64,000 nucleotides of DNA, taken from the NCBI GenBank assembly GCA_007115705.1, contig QXEO01002115.1:945227-1009226 (forward strand), in the 5' to 3' direction. Under the pieces are notes generated by a model that was not told the DNA's origin, made no database searches, and saw nothing but the letters and a program-made list of their open reading frames with translations. Shown here piece after piece: positions 23,138 to 34,051 of this stretch. The DNA comes from Dactylis glomerata (Eukaryota; Streptophyta; Magnoliopsida; Poales; Poaceae). The translations under genes and the position numbers were made by a program. Each line of letters starts with the position of its first letter. Position 1 is the stretch's first letter.

Positions 23138-23411
23138 CCAGTCCGTCCGACGCCACCGGGGGACAGACCCGGTGGCGCGACGAGGCGCTGGCGATGGCTG
23201 CTCCGTCTGAGGGTGGGGAACGAGCTGCCAGCGGTTCTCCGATGACTAATGAGATACACAACACTAGGTTACAGCCATGTTTAGCATAAGATTCACTTTA
23301 GATTAAGCTGCGAAAATAGTCACCTGCTGGGTCTAGCTTAAGAAAAATTAATTAGCAAACTTGTTGCTTCTCTCTAACTAAAAGCAGGGATATATGCCTT
23401 TTCACTAAGGG

Positions 23412-23680
23412 CGACCCTAGCGGTCATTGGCTAAGGCGGCCCCACAGAGCGGCTCTATATGATTTTCTCTAAATAAATAGACGACCCTAGTGGTCATTGG
23501 CTACGGTAGCCCCACGGAGTGGCAATATATGATTTTCTCTAAATAAATTGGCGATCCCACTGGTCATTGGCTGCGGCAGCCCCACAGAGCGGCAATATAT
23601 GTCTTTTCCTAAAAATACACGAGCCCACTGGTCATTGGCTGCAGCAGCCCTATAGAGCGGCCCCATTTGTCATTGGCAGC
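23412..23680. repeat. Subterminal 70-bp tandem repeats of the MULE
   Basis: Units start at 23412, 23482, 23552 and 23621, the last partial. Each has CGACCCTAGTGGTCATTGGC, then GCxGCCCCACAGAGCGGC, then an AT-rich spacer (ATATGATTTTCTCTAAATAA). They end about 80 bp before the right TIR. Repeated subterminal motifs often bind transposase in other plant DNA elements; that role is inference here. The left end has no equivalent array. Confidence 0.85.
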
Positions 23681-24288
23681 ACCATGTATACAATCAGGAA
23701 ATAAAACGGCCCACATATCAGCGATAGATGGATGGCTGCTCTGACATGTCTCCTGACCCTACCCGTCAGCACCATTCAAAAGCATCGGTCAATTCACAAC
23801 CACCGCGGCTCCCTAGCCATCACCGGTAACGGTCAAGGCCTCTGACCAGACCGCAACCCTCCCGTCCGAGCGTCTGTGAGGGGTTTCAAACTAGAGCGAG
23901 GGGAAAACAGAGGAAAAGTTAAGCGGCTGGGGAAAACTGAGCACAACTAAGGACCCGAGGGCATGAAAATAGAAATCCCTTTATTTTACTACTGCTGTTA
24001 CTGTTTCACTACTATCACCACTATAAAACTGTTGCTACTGATAAACTGCTGCGAACAAGTCTGTTTCCAGGTGCAGCTGAATTGACAACTCATCTGTTAA
24101 GGCTTATAAATATTCTTTGGCTCCTCTTGTGTCGAATCAATAAATTTGGGTTTTACTTCCCTCGAAGACTGTTGCAATCCCCTATACTTGTGGGTCATCA
24201 AGACTATTTTCTGGCGCCGTTGCCGGGGAGCATAGCTTTATTTGTAAGTTCACTTGGGATTCATATCGTTCGCTGCAATCCTTTCATC

Positions 24289-26931
24289 ATGGGTAAACCT
24301 CGTGATGGAAAAGTTCCTATATTGCCATCCACTACAAGAAGAGGTACGACTCTGAACACTTCTGTTTCTCTTGATTCACCATATGTTATGAGTAAGTTGC
24401 TTACACCACCACATGCACACGCTGCTGCTACTATTTTTGCTGAGTTTGAAAATGCCAATGATAATTTAGATGATGCTTCTACTGTGCTTGATGAGAGTGG
24501 TTCACTAGGTTCCTTTTTAGATGCTACAATTGCTAGAGCTAAGATGGGAAACACCACTGTTACACCTGTTAGTTCACCTGAGTCTAGGGAATGTTCTAGT
24601 GATGATTTTGATGATACTTATATTGAGCTTGATGATGATTTTATTGCTGAAGCTCGTGCTACTCGTGATGCTAAAGCTGTTAAGGAACTTCTAGCGAGAC
24701 GTGTTGTTAGATATAAATTGTCTCCTGATCCTAAGTTTGTTGCTTCTCCCATAAATATTAGAGACAAGGATTATGATTTCTCTTTAGATTTATCTTACAT
24801 ATCTATTGTTCAGAAAGAGCCTTTTTGTGGTACTGAGAATGAAAGTGCTATGGAGCACATGAATGAGCTTTCTACTTTGAGTAATTTGTTTTCTGATGAT
24901 ATTAAGCTTCACACTTACTTTGTTGCTAAGATTTTTCCTTTCTTGTTGAAAGATGCATCTAAAACTTGGTTTAATAGCTTGTCTCCTGGATCTATTCATA
25001 GTCCTATTGCTTTGGTTAATGCTTTCTTTCAGAAATATTTTCCTGCTTGTGCTCAACATGCTGCTGTGCAGAAAATCTTTGATTTTGAACAGGGAAAAGG
25101 AGAGATATTACCTGAATCTTGGACAAGGTTTTGTTCTTTAATTAGAGCTTTGCCTAAAGAGCCATTGCCTAAAAATGAACTCCTTGATATATTTTAAAAT
25201 AGACTAACTGATGAATCTAAGTCATATCTGGATAGTTGTGCTGGTTGTGTTTTCAGGGAAAGAACTCCGGCTAAAGCTGAAGAATTAATGGCTAAAATAA
25301 GCCGGAATCATGATGATTGGACTCTAGTTGAGCCAACGCCAGCACCAACACCTGCGCCGGTCACAGAGCCAACACCAAAGAAGAGAGGGATAATTGAATT
25401 AAATGATGAAGTTATGAGGGAAGCCAAGAAATCTCTTAAGGAGAAAGGTATTAAATCCGAAGATGTGAAGAATTTACCTCCTATAGAAGAATTATGTAAG
25501 CCAATCTCTCACTCATCTACTATTGACGTACACTCTCTCCAATGCTTTGATGATAGAGATATTCCTTACTCTAAACCTCCTGATCAATGCTTAGATGAGT
25601 TAGATAATTTTATTGTTAAGCAAGATAATTTTAATAGAATGGTGCAGAATCATTTGTTGGAAAATTCTAGAGCTATTAACAAGTTGCAGGATATTGTGGA
25701 AAGAACCTCCAATGATGTGAAGATACTTGTTAAACATTTTCAAATGGTTCAGACTCAAATTAATCAGCTTACCAAGGTGCAAAAAGACTTGCTAGTTAAT
25801 GCTGCAAGAGAAAACCAAGCATGTGAAATACGCACAAGAGGAGGTGCTACCACTCAAGACCCCTTATATCCTGAAGGACATCCTAAGAGGATCGAGCAAG
25901 ATTCTCAACGCACTTCAAGAGATGATATTCCTTCCAAGAAGAAGAAGAAGAAGCATAAAACAACTGCAGAATCCTCTGAAGCAGGTAAAGATCCTAACAG
26001 TGTTTCTATTTCTGATGCTGAAACTGAACCAGGTGATGCTTTCGATAAAGAAGAAGTGGAAGAGGAACCAGAAAAGATTGATAAGAATGCAAAGTACACC
26101 AAAGAAGACTTCATTGCCAACAAGCATGGTAATGAGAGAGAGCCTTGGGTACAGAAACCAATGCCTTTTCCTGGTAAGAAACACAAGTCCAAGGAAGAAG
26201 AACACTACAACAGGTTTTGTGAATGGATGAAACCTTTATTGTTGCAAATTCCTTTGACTGATGCTATTAGAATGCCTCCTTATGCAAAGTATATGAAAGA
26301 TATTGTTACTAACAAAAGGAAGATTCCTAACAAGGAAATTTCCACTTTACTTGCTAATTATTCTTTTGATGGTAAAGTTCCGGAGAAGCTTGGAGATCCA
26401 GGTATACCAACTATTCCTTGCTCCATTAAAAATAACTATGTTAGAACTGCTTTATGTGATCTGGGAGCTGGAGTTAGTGTCATGCCTTTTTCTCTTTATA
26501 AGAGACTTGATCTAGAAAAATTGGTATCAACTGATATATCTTTGCAGATGGCTGATAAGTCTACTACTATCCCTATTGGTATATGTGAAAATGTTCCTAT
26601 TCAAGTTGCTAACAGTTGTTTGATATTAACTGATTTTGTTGTGTTGGAAATGCCTAAAGATGATAATATGTCTATTATTCTTGGAAGACCTTTTCTAAAC
26701 ACTGCAGGTGCTGTTATTAATTGCAATCAAGGAAAAGTAACTTTCAATGTCAATGACAAAGAGTACACGGTCTATTTTCCCAAGAAGATTGATAGAAAGA
26801 ACGCTCTAAATTCAATCAAGAATGTTGAGACCATTCGAGTTGGTCAAATTATTTGTTCAGAGCGAAAGCCCAAGGAAGAATATAAAATTGTTATGATTGG
26901 GACTATGCCTATCAAGGTCGAGGTAACATAA
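24289..26931 (+). pseudogene. Gag-protease polyprotein of E2, one in-frame stop
   Basis: The ATG at 24289 starts a frame that runs to 26931 (880 codons), broken only by TAA at 25195-25197. The gag domain spans about residues 180-320 (YFVAKIFPFLLKDASKTWFN, FFQKYFPACAQ, ESWTRFCSLIRALP). A Pro/Thr-rich linker, a coiled coil and a Lys-rich patch (SKKKKKKHK) follow, then the protease with CDLGAGVSVMP and IILGRPFLNTAGAVI. The stop follows LLDIF where relatives have a Tyr codon, so T-to-A or a similar single change explains it. Polymerase is absent: the frame ends shortly after the protease and the next 800 bp are leader-like. Confidence 0.9.
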
Positions 26932-27757
26932 GCATATAGTGAAATGCAAAGTTTTGCCTCATATAAAATTAGTTTGGTAACAAGACTTGATCAACCTTGT
27001 TAACAAAGTGATTTTATATGAACGAAACTTCGTTTTCACTGCATTTACTTTACCTCACTTATATTTACTTGTTCATTTTTGTTCCCTCTGTTTAGTTTCA
27101 TGATTAGAATATCTTAGAGCTGCTGCATACTTGGTTTTGATTTGCTTGCAATCTTGCCATCGTCGTTTTCCCGAGTTTTAATCTCTTATCGTTTTCTGAA
27201 AAATCCTCGAAAATAAAGTTTCTTGAAAAATTCTAGAAAATCTTTTTAAATTTTTTTTATCAAAAATGGGGCAGAAAGGCACCTGGGAGACCTCAGGGGG
27301 ACCTGCCACGCCACCTCACCACCAGGGGGCGCGGCCCAGCCCTGGCCACGTCCACCTATGGTGAGGGGGGGGGGCCCCTGGCCTCTCACTTATCTCTTCC
27401 TCCCCAGCTCTTTCTCTCTCCCAAAAACAACGACACACCTGCTCAAACTCGAGTTCTTGCTGCTCTTCATCTCGATTTTTCGATCTCCTTGCTCAGCCCA
27501 TCATTGTTGCTGAGATTTGGAGTATTTGTTCTCCGGTATGTGACTCCTCCGATTGTCCAAGTAGAATTTTGATTAGTGAAGTATTTCTTGAGTATTTTAG
27601 CTCTATAGGTGATAGGTGAAATGAGTTTGCATGCTTGTTCTATTGCTTAGAAAGGTTATTTTGATGCATGTTAGCCCTCTAGTTACTCCCTATAGTAGTT
27701 CCCTACATTTGTTTGTCTCAAAATCACTTTTTATGAGGTTTGTTAAAAATTTCAGAA
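26932..27757 (+). promoter_or_regulatory. Leader of the E2 accessory ORF: GC hairpin and candidate intron
   Basis: After AT-rich sequence, 27315-27365 is a GC-rich inverted repeat nearly identical to the one in the E2 LTRs (15498-15548, 31100-31150). A pyrimidine-rich stretch (CTCTTTCTCTCTCCC) follows. A candidate intron runs from 27536 (GTATGT) to 27755 (AAATTTCAG), two bases before the accessory ATG at 27758. I infer a spliced, separately started transcript; splice sites are by motif only. Confidence 0.55.
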
Positions 27758-28870
27758 ATGGAGGAGAATGCATATCAACTCTTTCAACATGAACTAGAAG
27801 TGCATGAAGTCATGAGAGTTCACCGTGAAGAGAGGGTCTTTCCCTCAATCTATCCATGCTCAGAGTTCATGAATGCTGCCAGAATTCTGCAGGACTTCCA
27901 AACTTTACTCTCTAATGCAGGATTGGAGCATTTTATTGAGGGTGAACCACCCCAATTTGCTAAACTAACAATGTCTGTGGTGCAGGATTTTAGTTTCAGT
28001 TGTTCCACATCTAACCCCATGGTTCATTATAAAATCTACAATAAATCTATGGACTTGCCCTTTGATGTTTTCTGTGCAGCCATTAGAGTACCACAGTGGG
28101 GATCGCGCGAAAGGATAAAGGAACGACCTAAGCCATTGACGGACCTCTATGAGGAGATTTGTCAAGGAAGAAGTTTCTCAGGAGAGGATGGTAAAATTTG
28201 AAATATTCATCTTCCATCCGTTCGATATTTTGCCTACTTTATTACCAAATGTGTCCTTGCTAGGAAAGTTGCAAATAAGTTGTCCTCCTGTGATCTAGCT
28301 TTTATTGCTGCTGCTCTGAGAGGTGATAGGACTTACAATTTGGGTGCTTTAATAGCTTTTCGTCTAGATGCTAACCGTAAGAAAGGGGGAATCTGTGGAG
28401 GTCTTATTGCTTCACGTTTGTTAGCTTTGCATGGTGTAGTGCCTCATGTTTTAGATCTTCAGTTTCCAGTGGAGAGGCTTGATCTTAATTCTATGATACA
28501 TCATAAGTTTGTTTCTCCTCATGCCTGTTTGAATAACTTGACATTCGAGATAACCTTCTTCAAGAAAACTACCTGGAAGGTAGTGAAGACTGATCGATCA
28601 GTCCATTTGCCTGCACCTCTTTTGTTTAACCTTGATCGCAGGAATGGATGGTCACTCACAGAGGGTGAGCTCGATGCATACATGGAGGAGAACCCGCAGC
28701 CTGTGCACAATGAAGAGGCAACCGAGGAGTCGGTCCAGCCCTCTAACATTGCGGAGTTTCCATACCAGCAGCCCTACTATGATTATACACCATCTGCTTC
28801 ATCTTCACAGGGGCCAAGCTACTACTTTACCAATGATGACCCACCAGCATGGGGCATGTTTTCGAGATGA
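27758..28870 (+). pseudogene. Accessory ORF of E2 in the env position (Athila ORF-1-like), one stop
   Basis: One frame from ATG 27758 to TGA 28868-28870 (370 codons) is broken by TGA at 28199-28201, which fits a TGG codon. The first part has HEVMRVHREERVFPSIYP and MDLPFDVFCAAIRVP. The second has RYFAYFITKCVLARK, SSCDLAFIAAALRGDRTYNL and GGICGGLIASRLLALHGV. The layout matches the ORF found downstream of pol in Athila-type elements, as far as I can judge from pattern. The C-terminus is acidic, then Tyr/Gln/Ser-rich. I see no signal peptide or clear membrane segment, so an envelope role is not supported. Confidence 0.65.
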
Positions 28871-30861
28871 CATTGATCTCCACTTAGGCCAAAAGCCTAA
28901 GCTTGGGGGGAGGTACGCCGATGATTCACTCATCTACATATCATATTTTGTCGGTACTTTGTATATCCATGTTTCGCTCTCTTTATTGTTCTTGTTCTTA
29001 TTTCTACTTTTCCAAAACACAAAAAGACCAAAAATATTTCCGTTGTTTCTCTTTGTTTGCCTTTTTAGTTTGCTAGCTTTGGTTTGCTTTACTTGCTATT
29101 TTTGGTTTGGTATTTGAAAAATCCAAAAATATTTTGCTTTGTTTGCTATTTCCTTCTGTTCTTGTTTCAAAAATCGAAAACCCAAAAATATTTGTTGTTC
29201 TTCTTCGGTTTTGTAAAGCTTGTTGCAGAGTTCAGTCTCCCGTGACTCCATTGGAGCTTGGTATTCACTTCATATTATTCAAGCCACACAAGTGAAAGGC
29301 AATAATGATGACATATGACAATCCGAGATGTGGTAAGAGGCTGGTATGAACTCTATTTGTTTTCATTTTTGTACATATACTCATCTATGTGGACATGCTT
29401 AGTCGGTTCATATAAGGTATATGTTATCTAATGGATGCTTTGTAGTTCTTGCTCTTATATGATTAGTTCCAATTTACTAATAGTTTGTAGCATGTCATGT
29501 AGACGCTTGCATGCATTGTTTTATTCATAATATGGTATGCTATTGTGGTATCCTCCTATGAAAGTTTCATTTGAATCGACTTGGCACATGCTCAAGCATG
29601 CATATGACTGAACAAAAAGTTAATTAAGCCTCGATGATTTACTTTGCCTCAGAGTTCTTGTATCATTTTTATGCCTATATTAATTTTGTTTTGTCGCAAG
29701 CATGATTATGACAGTTATTGCTCTCTCAATTGTCGCTTCCCAGTCTTTTGCTAGCCTTCACTTGTACTGAGAGGGAATACTTCTTGTGCATCCAATCACC
29801 AAAAACCAAGTCTACCAAAGAGTCCACTATAAATTCCTATGCATGGTATTTCAAAGCCATTCCAAGTAAATTTTCATGTGCTACCTTTCAAAACTTTCAA
29901 ATACTTCTCATTTTGTGCCACTGTTTTTAGCTCATAAGGACGTAGTGGTCGGAATTGCTATCTTCTATATTAAATTAAGTACCCCTCGACTAGGCAGCTT
30001 CATCTGCTCGTCATTAATTTTGCAAGAGAGCTGGTCAGACCATTGTAATCTAATTCTAAAAAGAAAGAAAAAAGGCACTCCTTCATGGTATGTGAAAGTT
30101 GGTGGGCACCCGATGGAATCGGTTAGCCATGGTTTGAGAAAGGAAAAATGGTGGGGAGGAGTGCCAAAGCTTTATAAAAGAGCACCAATGTGCCAAATTT
30201 TCAGAGAACTCGGAACCGCTCTCACTTGTTTATTATGGAAGATAGCAAGTCCCCATTGCTAGTCGTTGACATGAAACAACCACCTCTCAAAATAAATTTT
30301 TATCTCTGTTTTACAAATGAAAAGCTCTAGCACATGTTAAATCACTGCTTCCCTCTGTGAAGGGCCTTTCTTTTATTTTTATGCTGAGTCTTCATCTTCT
30401 AACTTTTAAGCACCTTCTTGAGAGCATAGCTGTTATTCTTAGTGTAATGTGCTTGTCCCAGAACACGGTTAATTGTGGTATAACTTTGATGCTTGTACCT
30501 TTGATATTTTTTACTTCTAGTCTTCCTTTGGACTTCGGAGGTGCCTCAGCATTTATGTTTTGCTCCACGAATAAAGGCAAGCGGGATACCACTCTTCTAT
30601 ATCATTTATGCATATTACAATCTTGTAGCTTCTTATGTTCATGTTACTTGTTATTAGTGCATTGGCACTCTTTCATAGCTTGCTTGACTACGAGGTAACA
30701 TTAGTAGCATATTTCTTATTATGAATTGCCTGAGTACTTGATCATATAGTTAGTATATATACATCCATGAAGCAAATGTGTTCATGAAAGTTTCTTTTAT
30801 CGCTCTCAGTTGTTAACTGAATTGCTTGAGGACAAGCAAATAGCTAAGCTTGGGGGAGAGT
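28871..30861 (+). other. 3' non-coding region of E2, with internal and terminal polypurine tracts
   Basis: A polypurine-like AAGCTTGGGGGGAGG lies at 28898-28912, 28 bp after the accessory stop, and the terminal tract AAGCTTGGGGGAGAG lies at 30846-30860 next to the LTR. The 2 kb between is AT-rich without a convincing ORF and matches the 3' regions of E3 (41220-42900) and E1 in blocks, for example CCATGGTTTGAGAAAGGAAA near 30128 and 42150. Confidence 0.7.
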
Positions 30862-32255
30862 TGATACGTCCAAAACGTATCTACTTTTCTGAACACTTTT
30901 GCTATTATTTCTCCTCTAATTTGTGTGTTTTGAATACAACTAACTGGACTAACGCTGTTTTCAGCAGAATTGCTCTCGTGTCTTGTTTTTGTGCAGAAAT
31001 CCGACTTTCAGGAAAAATCCCGGAAAATATTACAAAAATTCTATTTTGCTAGAAGACCCACGGAGCCAGAAGGAGAGACGAAGGGGGCAACAGCCTGGGC
31101 TCACCACCAGGGGGCGCGACCCAGCTCTGGTTGCGCCCACCTATGGTGAGGCCACCTCGGCCGTCGCCTCGACCCCTCCTTCCGCCTACGTAAGCCCTCT
31201 GACCTGAAAACAGCGGGGGTTCGGCGTTTTTCCCAAACAGACTTCCGCTACGCCACCGCCTTTAGAAACCGCGATTCGTAACCAGAAACTCTGTTCTGGC
31301 ACCCTGCCAGGACGGGGATTTGGAGGAAATCTTCATCACCATCATCACCGACGTCTCTCCATCAACCATCCATGACACCCCCATCCATGTGTGAGTAATT
31401 CCCGCTGTAGGCGAAGGGGATGGTAGGGATTGGATGAGATCATTCATGTAATTTGCTATGAGATTGTTAGGGCATAGTGCCTAGTATCTTCTATTAGTGC
31501 TTATGATATTGTTGCAACTTGTTGTGCTTAATGCTTGTCACTTTGGGCCCGAGTGCCATGATTTCAGACCTGAACATGTTATTGTTTTTATGATGATACT
31601 TGTTGTTTATGGTCTTACCTACAAGTTGTTTATACATATTTTTGTCCAGAACCCAAGGCCCCAAAGTGACAGAAATTGGGATGACCGGAGGGGATGGCTA
31701 TGATGTGAGGATCACATGTGTTCACCGAGTGCTAATGCTTTGCTCCGGTACTTTATTAAAAGGAGTACCTTAATTACCAGTAGTTTCCCTTGAGGCCCTG
31801 CTGCAACAGGCTGGTAGGACAAAAGATGTCGTGCAAGTTTCTCATTGCGAGCACGTACGACTATATACGGAACATATGCCTATGATTGTTAGTACTAGGA
31901 TGCTTTATCATTATTTATCTGCAATGTCCATGTCTCACTGATTTCATAAATTATCTTATCCATGCAACGCCCGTACATCCATCCCTATGCCTATAGTATT
32001 TGATCTTACTGGTTACTATTGCTACTATTACTGCTTTTATTTTACTACTGCTATTACTGTTTCACTACTATCACCACTATAAAACTGTTGCTACTGATAA
32101 ACCGCTGCGAACAAGTCTGTTTCAGGTGCAGCTGAATTGACAACTCATCTGTTAAGGCTTATAAATATTCTTTGGCTCCCCTTGGGTCGAATCAATAAAT
32201 TTGGGTTTTACTTCCCTCGAAGACTGTTGCGATCCCCTATACTTGTGGGTCATCA
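30862..32255 (+). repeat. 3' LTR of E2 (1394 bp)
   Basis: It starts TGATACGTCCAAAACG directly after the polypurine tract AAGCTTGGGGGAGAG and ends GGGTCATCA, followed by the CTACG duplication. It is uninterrupted and serves as the reference copy for the MULE-split 5' LTR. The GC hairpin is at 31100-31150. Confidence 0.93.
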
Positions 32256-32773
32256 CTACGGTATCCCAAACTTTTGCGATTGTTGCCTTGGTAGCTATTA
32301 TCTTTATATCCTGCGGCTACTTGGCTGTGGGAGCCGTAATTACGGGATCTTCTCCTTTGACCTCCATATCTATTTCCTCTATCATCTTCTGGCGATCGCG
32401 TGCGTTTATTGTTGCACGCATCTTCTCCATCTGCGAATCTTTTTGCCACATCCATTAGATCTGATACTGTTTTCGGCTTGATTCTACCCATCTCTTCGAC
32501 TAGGTCTCCTCGTCGTAACCCGACTATGAATGCGTCTATTTCTCTTTCATCCGAGACTTCGACTGCCGAATTTTTGATTATACTCCACCTTTGGATATAT
32601 GCTCTTAATGTCTCCCCGCGTTGCTGCACGCAGGCTTTGACTTCTTCTATGGATGCTGGCCGGTTGTATGTCGACTTGAAGTTACTTGTAAATTGTTTTG
32701 TGAGCTTTTCCCAGCTTCCAATTATTTCTTTTCCTAGTTTGCTTAACCATGACCTTGCTACACCGGTGAGGTG
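32256..32773 (-). pseudogene. Outer element gag, middle part
   Basis: This open segment lies between E2 on its left and E3 on its right and continues the outer gag frame. It holds the core of the retrotransposon gag domain: WLSKLGKEIIGSWEKL, QRGETLRAYIQRW and FIVGLRRGDLVEEMGRIKP. A basic, Arg/Gly/Tyr-rich tail follows (GGQRRRSRNYG), probably RNA-binding. Its ends carry the CTACG (32256-32260) and AGGTG (32769-32773) duplications, which show that the two insertions were independent. Confidence 0.85.
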
Positions 32774-33930
32774 TGATACGTTCATTTTGCATCACTATTT
32801 TGTATCATAATTTACTGTTATTCATTGATATATTTCACATTTAGAGATGATACTTATGTTATTTCCTCTGTTTTTACATGTTTGATGATCATTGGAGGAT
32901 TTGCTGCCGGAGTCAGGATTCTGTTGGAAAAAGGACCATCAAGACACCATATTTTGAAGATCAGAAAAATTCCAAAAAAATACCAGAAAATTATATTTTA
33001 TCAGAAGACTGAAGAAACCAGAAGGAGGAAGCGAGAGGGGCCATAGGGCGGCCTCACCACCAGGGGGCGCGGCCCAGCCCCTAGCAGCGCCCACGTGTGG
33101 TGAGAGCCCCCTGGCCCACTTCTGCCATCGCCCCTTCGCGTATTTCATCGTCCCCAAAAACCTAAGTCAAGGGGGGGCTCAGAGATAGACACCGCCGCCT
33201 CTGCGGGGCGGAAAACACCAGAGAGAGAAAAGCTCTCTGGCAGGCAGAAATCTGCCAGGGAAATTCCTTCCCAGAGAGGGGAGATCGTCGCCATCGTCAT
33301 TACCATCGCACCAGACTTCATCGAGATCATCATCATCATCATCTCCATCACCAGCACCTTCATCTCCACCATCACCATGCCATCCCGCTGTAACATCTTG
33401 AGTAGAATCTTGTTAAATTCTTAGGGGAAACTTTCCCGGTGTTGATTACTTTTGTGGTTGATGCTATTGAGTGGAACCGTTGAATTAAGGTTTATGTTCA
33501 GATTGTTATTTACCATTATTTCACCTCTGATCATGATCCATATGATGTCTTGTGAGTAGTTCGTTTAGTTCTTGAGGACATGGGAGAAGTCAAGTCGTTA
33601 GTAGTAAAGATTATTTAGCGGTATGAAGCGAAAGCACTTGACAGAAACTCCCGTGTGTCCTCGAGAACATTTGGTCATCATAAGTTATACAACCGGCTTG
33701 TCCTTTGCTCTAGAAAGGATTGGGCCACTTGCAGCAATTATTGTTATTGTCCTTTATTTACTTGTACTTTATTTACTTGCATTACCAAATACCCCTGAAA
33801 ACCTGTTTGCTAGTATTTACAGTGAATCCTTGATCAAAACCACTTGTCAACACCTTCTGCTCCTCGTTGGGTTCGACACTCTTATTTATCAAAAGTACTG
33901 CGATACACCCCCTATACTTGTGGGTCATCA
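32774..33930 (+). repeat. 5' LTR of E3 (1157 bp)
   Basis: It starts TGATACGTTCATTTTGC and ends GGGTCATCA. It contains the GC-rich inverted repeat at 33053-33104 and a (CAT/ATC)-rich stretch near 33290-33375 (ATCATCATCATC). The tRNA-Asp type primer site TGGCGCCATTGCCGGGGA follows at 33942-33959 after an 11-base spacer. Confidence 0.93.
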
Positions 33931-34051
33931 AGACTATTTTATGGCGCCATTGCCGGGGAGTGAAGCGCTATTGAAGAGTGGAATTGGTAAATGTAACCGT
34001 CGCTGTGAGTATTGTTTTTATTTTTGTCTTTTACTTTTATTTTATTTTGCT

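Larger units (their letters stand above)
16442..23979 (+). mobile_element. Mutator-like DNA transposon (MULE), 7.5 kb, with long TIRs
   Basis: The element has inverted termini of about 215 bp (16442 to about 16659 and about 23763 to 23979) that begin GGGATTTCTATTTT and match at roughly 85-90%. It has a perfect 9-bp target duplication TTTATTTTA, the length typical of MULEs. It encodes a transposase on the plus strand (16783-20181). The remaining 3.8 kb holds an internal TIR-like segment, a 50-residue repeat ORF, a minus-strand gene fragment and subterminal 70-bp repeats. It sits in an AT-rich part of the 5' LTR of E2, so it moved after E2. Confidence 0.95.
15258..32255 (+). mobile_element. Element E2: pol-less Athila-type gypsy retrotransposon carrying a MULE
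   Basis: E2 is flanked by CTACG at 15253-15257 and 32256-32260. Its 5' LTR runs from 15258 to 24200 and is split by a Mutator-like element. Without that insertion it is 1396 bp, against 1394 bp for the 3' LTR (30862-32255). The order is LTR, tRNA-Asp primer site (24212-24229), gag-protease, a GC-rich hairpin, a spliced-leader candidate, an accessory ORF, a long 3' region, polypurine tract and LTR. Polymerase is absent. The LTRs differ at an estimated 3-4% of sites by eye, so E2 is older than E1. Both coding frames carry a single stop. Confidence 0.93.

Noticed and set aside
23412..23680. A CRISPR-like array
   Set aside because: The 70-bp units are contiguous and diverged with no unique spacers, inside a plant transposon.
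27758..28870. The accessory ORF as a true viral-type envelope gene
   Set aside because: Its position fits, but I see no signal peptide, transmembrane anchor or cleavage site. It is better described as an Athila ORF-1-like protein of unknown role.
33623..34051. An N-terminal extension of E3 gag into the 5' LTR
   Set aside because: The ORF track frame is open upstream by chance, but this is LTR sequence. The ATG at 34052 follows the primer site and starts the gag-like protein.
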